DNA of 64,000 bases from the NCBI GenBank assembly GCA_028279515.1, contig JANQNQ010000011.1, forward strand, positions 1 to 64,000, written 5' to 3'. Positions 63,360 to 64,000 of this stretch are shown here, in pieces. A program made the position numbers and the translations under genes. The notes below the pieces were generated by a model, which had not been told where the DNA came from, searched no databases, and was given only the letters and a program-made list of their open reading frames with translations. The DNA is from Flavobacteriaceae bacterium (GTDB lineage: Bacteria > Bacteroidota > Bacteroidia > Flavobacteriales > Flavobacteriaceae). Numbering within the stretch: the first letter of the stretch is position 1; each line of letters starts with the position of its first letter.

Positions 63360-64000
63360 TCAATTTCTTTCATAGGTCTTTTTGTCAACGCCAATGCCAG
63401 TCATTTTTAAGGACTTCCATTTCTTCGGTAATTCTGTATCTAATTGTATGATTCCGTTTTCGGTAATATCAAGTCCGCCAATGCCGAAGATCACTGATTG
63501 CAACGTACCTCCAGCTCCTGTTGCAAAATACGGATTCGTTCCACCCGCAGTTTCGGCTAATACCTTAAACGGCGGAAGCTCATTGGGCTCATAACTCTTC
63601 TTAAACATCTGATAGGCCTTTTCAGGATTGTCAAGTCGCGCATAAAGCACCGCCAGGATAGCACCGCCCATGGCCGGACCATCAGGAGCCAACCTCGGTT
63701 CATAGTATTTTAGGTCTTTGAGGATGTCTTCTTTTTTAGTGACCACCTTAAGTGGATAGGAAAGTAGGTTGACATCGGCTTGTTTGATCATTACACCATT
63801 ATACGTTTCGTTTTCCTTGGTGGTTCCATCTGGAAACTTAAGTATGGGAATGTTCTCAGCTACATGTCTCCAATCAGGATTTGCTTTATGACCAAGCGCT
63901 TCAGCAGCTTTCGAACTATATTCCAATACGGTTTTTACCATTCCGTTGGTAAATGCATTATTGTCGATGTTTTCTTCCCACTCATTGGCACCTATTACAT
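63360..64000 (-). CDS. Glycoside hydrolase family 65-like protein (5' end cut off)
   Basis: The frame is open to the window end, so the N-terminal part is missing. The visible 213 residues begin with VIGANEWEENIDNNAFTN, matching the GH65 catalytic acid motif (GxxEYxxNVDNNAYTN) with Glu as general acid. They continue with the helical barrel segments (LAPDGPAMGGAILAVLYARL) and the C-terminal ETAGGTNPYFATGAGG stretch. GH65 enzymes hydrolyse or phosphorolyse trehalose, maltose or kojibiose. Which one this is cannot be told from this part. Confidence 0.75.
   Translation of the reverse strand, partial: VIGANEWEENIDNNAFTNGMVKTVLEYSSKAAEALGHKANPDWRHVAENIPILKFPDGTTKENETYNGVMIKQADVNLLSYPLKVVTKKEDILKDLKYYEPRLAPDGPAMGGAILAVLYARLDNPEKAYQMFKKSYEPNELPPFKVLAETAGGTNPYFATGAGGTLQSVIFGIGGLDITENGIIQLDTELPKKWKSLKMTGIGVDKKTYERN

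Overview
The window looks like an ordinary chromosomal stretch of a marine-type member of the Flavobacteriaceae (Bacteroidetes). Three things point there. The first is family content: a T9SS-sorted subtilisin, a BspA-type DUF285 surface protein, BshC of bacillithiol synthesis, a FAS1 lipoprotein, DUF4159, DUF1223, DUF3820, DUF922 and cupin_5 proteins. The second is the promoter style: the Bacteroidetes -7 element TAnnTTTG recurs just upstream of many starts, and ribosome binding sites are weak. The third is the AT-leaning composition. I see no rRNA, tRNA, CRISPR array, insertion sequence or prophage.

Layout. 1-730 is gene-poor and holds a 91-bp tandem duplication with hairpins. 731-3586 holds small envelope genes of unknown function (lipoprotein, membrane protein, secreted protein). 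3575-10618 is mostly minus strand: a THUMP-like methyltransferase, an AI-2E family exporter, a TrmH-type RNA methylase, DUF4159, RsmE and TsaD. These are RNA-modification and envelope genes separated by odd word-repeat spacers. 10653-18346 is plus strand: a very large TamB-like protein, the glycolytic genes pfkA and gapA, and a BadF-type sugar kinase. 18421-24069 holds an OmpA-like protein, a cupin, a large M14 metallopeptidase and bshC. 24290-29947 is one 1885-residue BspA-type surface protein. 30074-46473 carries core metabolism (guaA, pyrG, yidC, mnmA). Mixed with it are envelope genes: a LysM/periplasmic-binding fusion, OsmC, a DUF922 zincin, a GDSL hydrolase, a FAS1 lipoprotein, a YwqK-like protein and the T9SS subtilisin.

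46474-52000 holds a nitronate monooxygenase, an unusual peptidoglycan-binding protein that resembles cargo of extracellular contractile injection systems (47412-48932), an SRPBCC protein, a class A beta-lactamase-like lipoprotein and lysA. 52160-55760 holds a LON-N protein, sucC and a small heat-shock protein. 55860-64000 is a minus-strand accessory block of small genes. It includes a tightly overlapping symporter-VOC-HEAT-VOC operon, a divergent GTP cyclohydrolase II-like protein, GNAT, ICMT-like, GyrI-like and SnoaL-like proteins, three very short ORFs, and a GH65-type glycosidase cut by the window end.

The most interesting item is the 506-residue protein at 47412-48932. Its N-terminal leader and peptidoglycan-binding module look like those of eCIS-associated proteins. 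They are followed by a cysteine-rich C-terminus I do not recognise, and no eCIS structural genes are in view.
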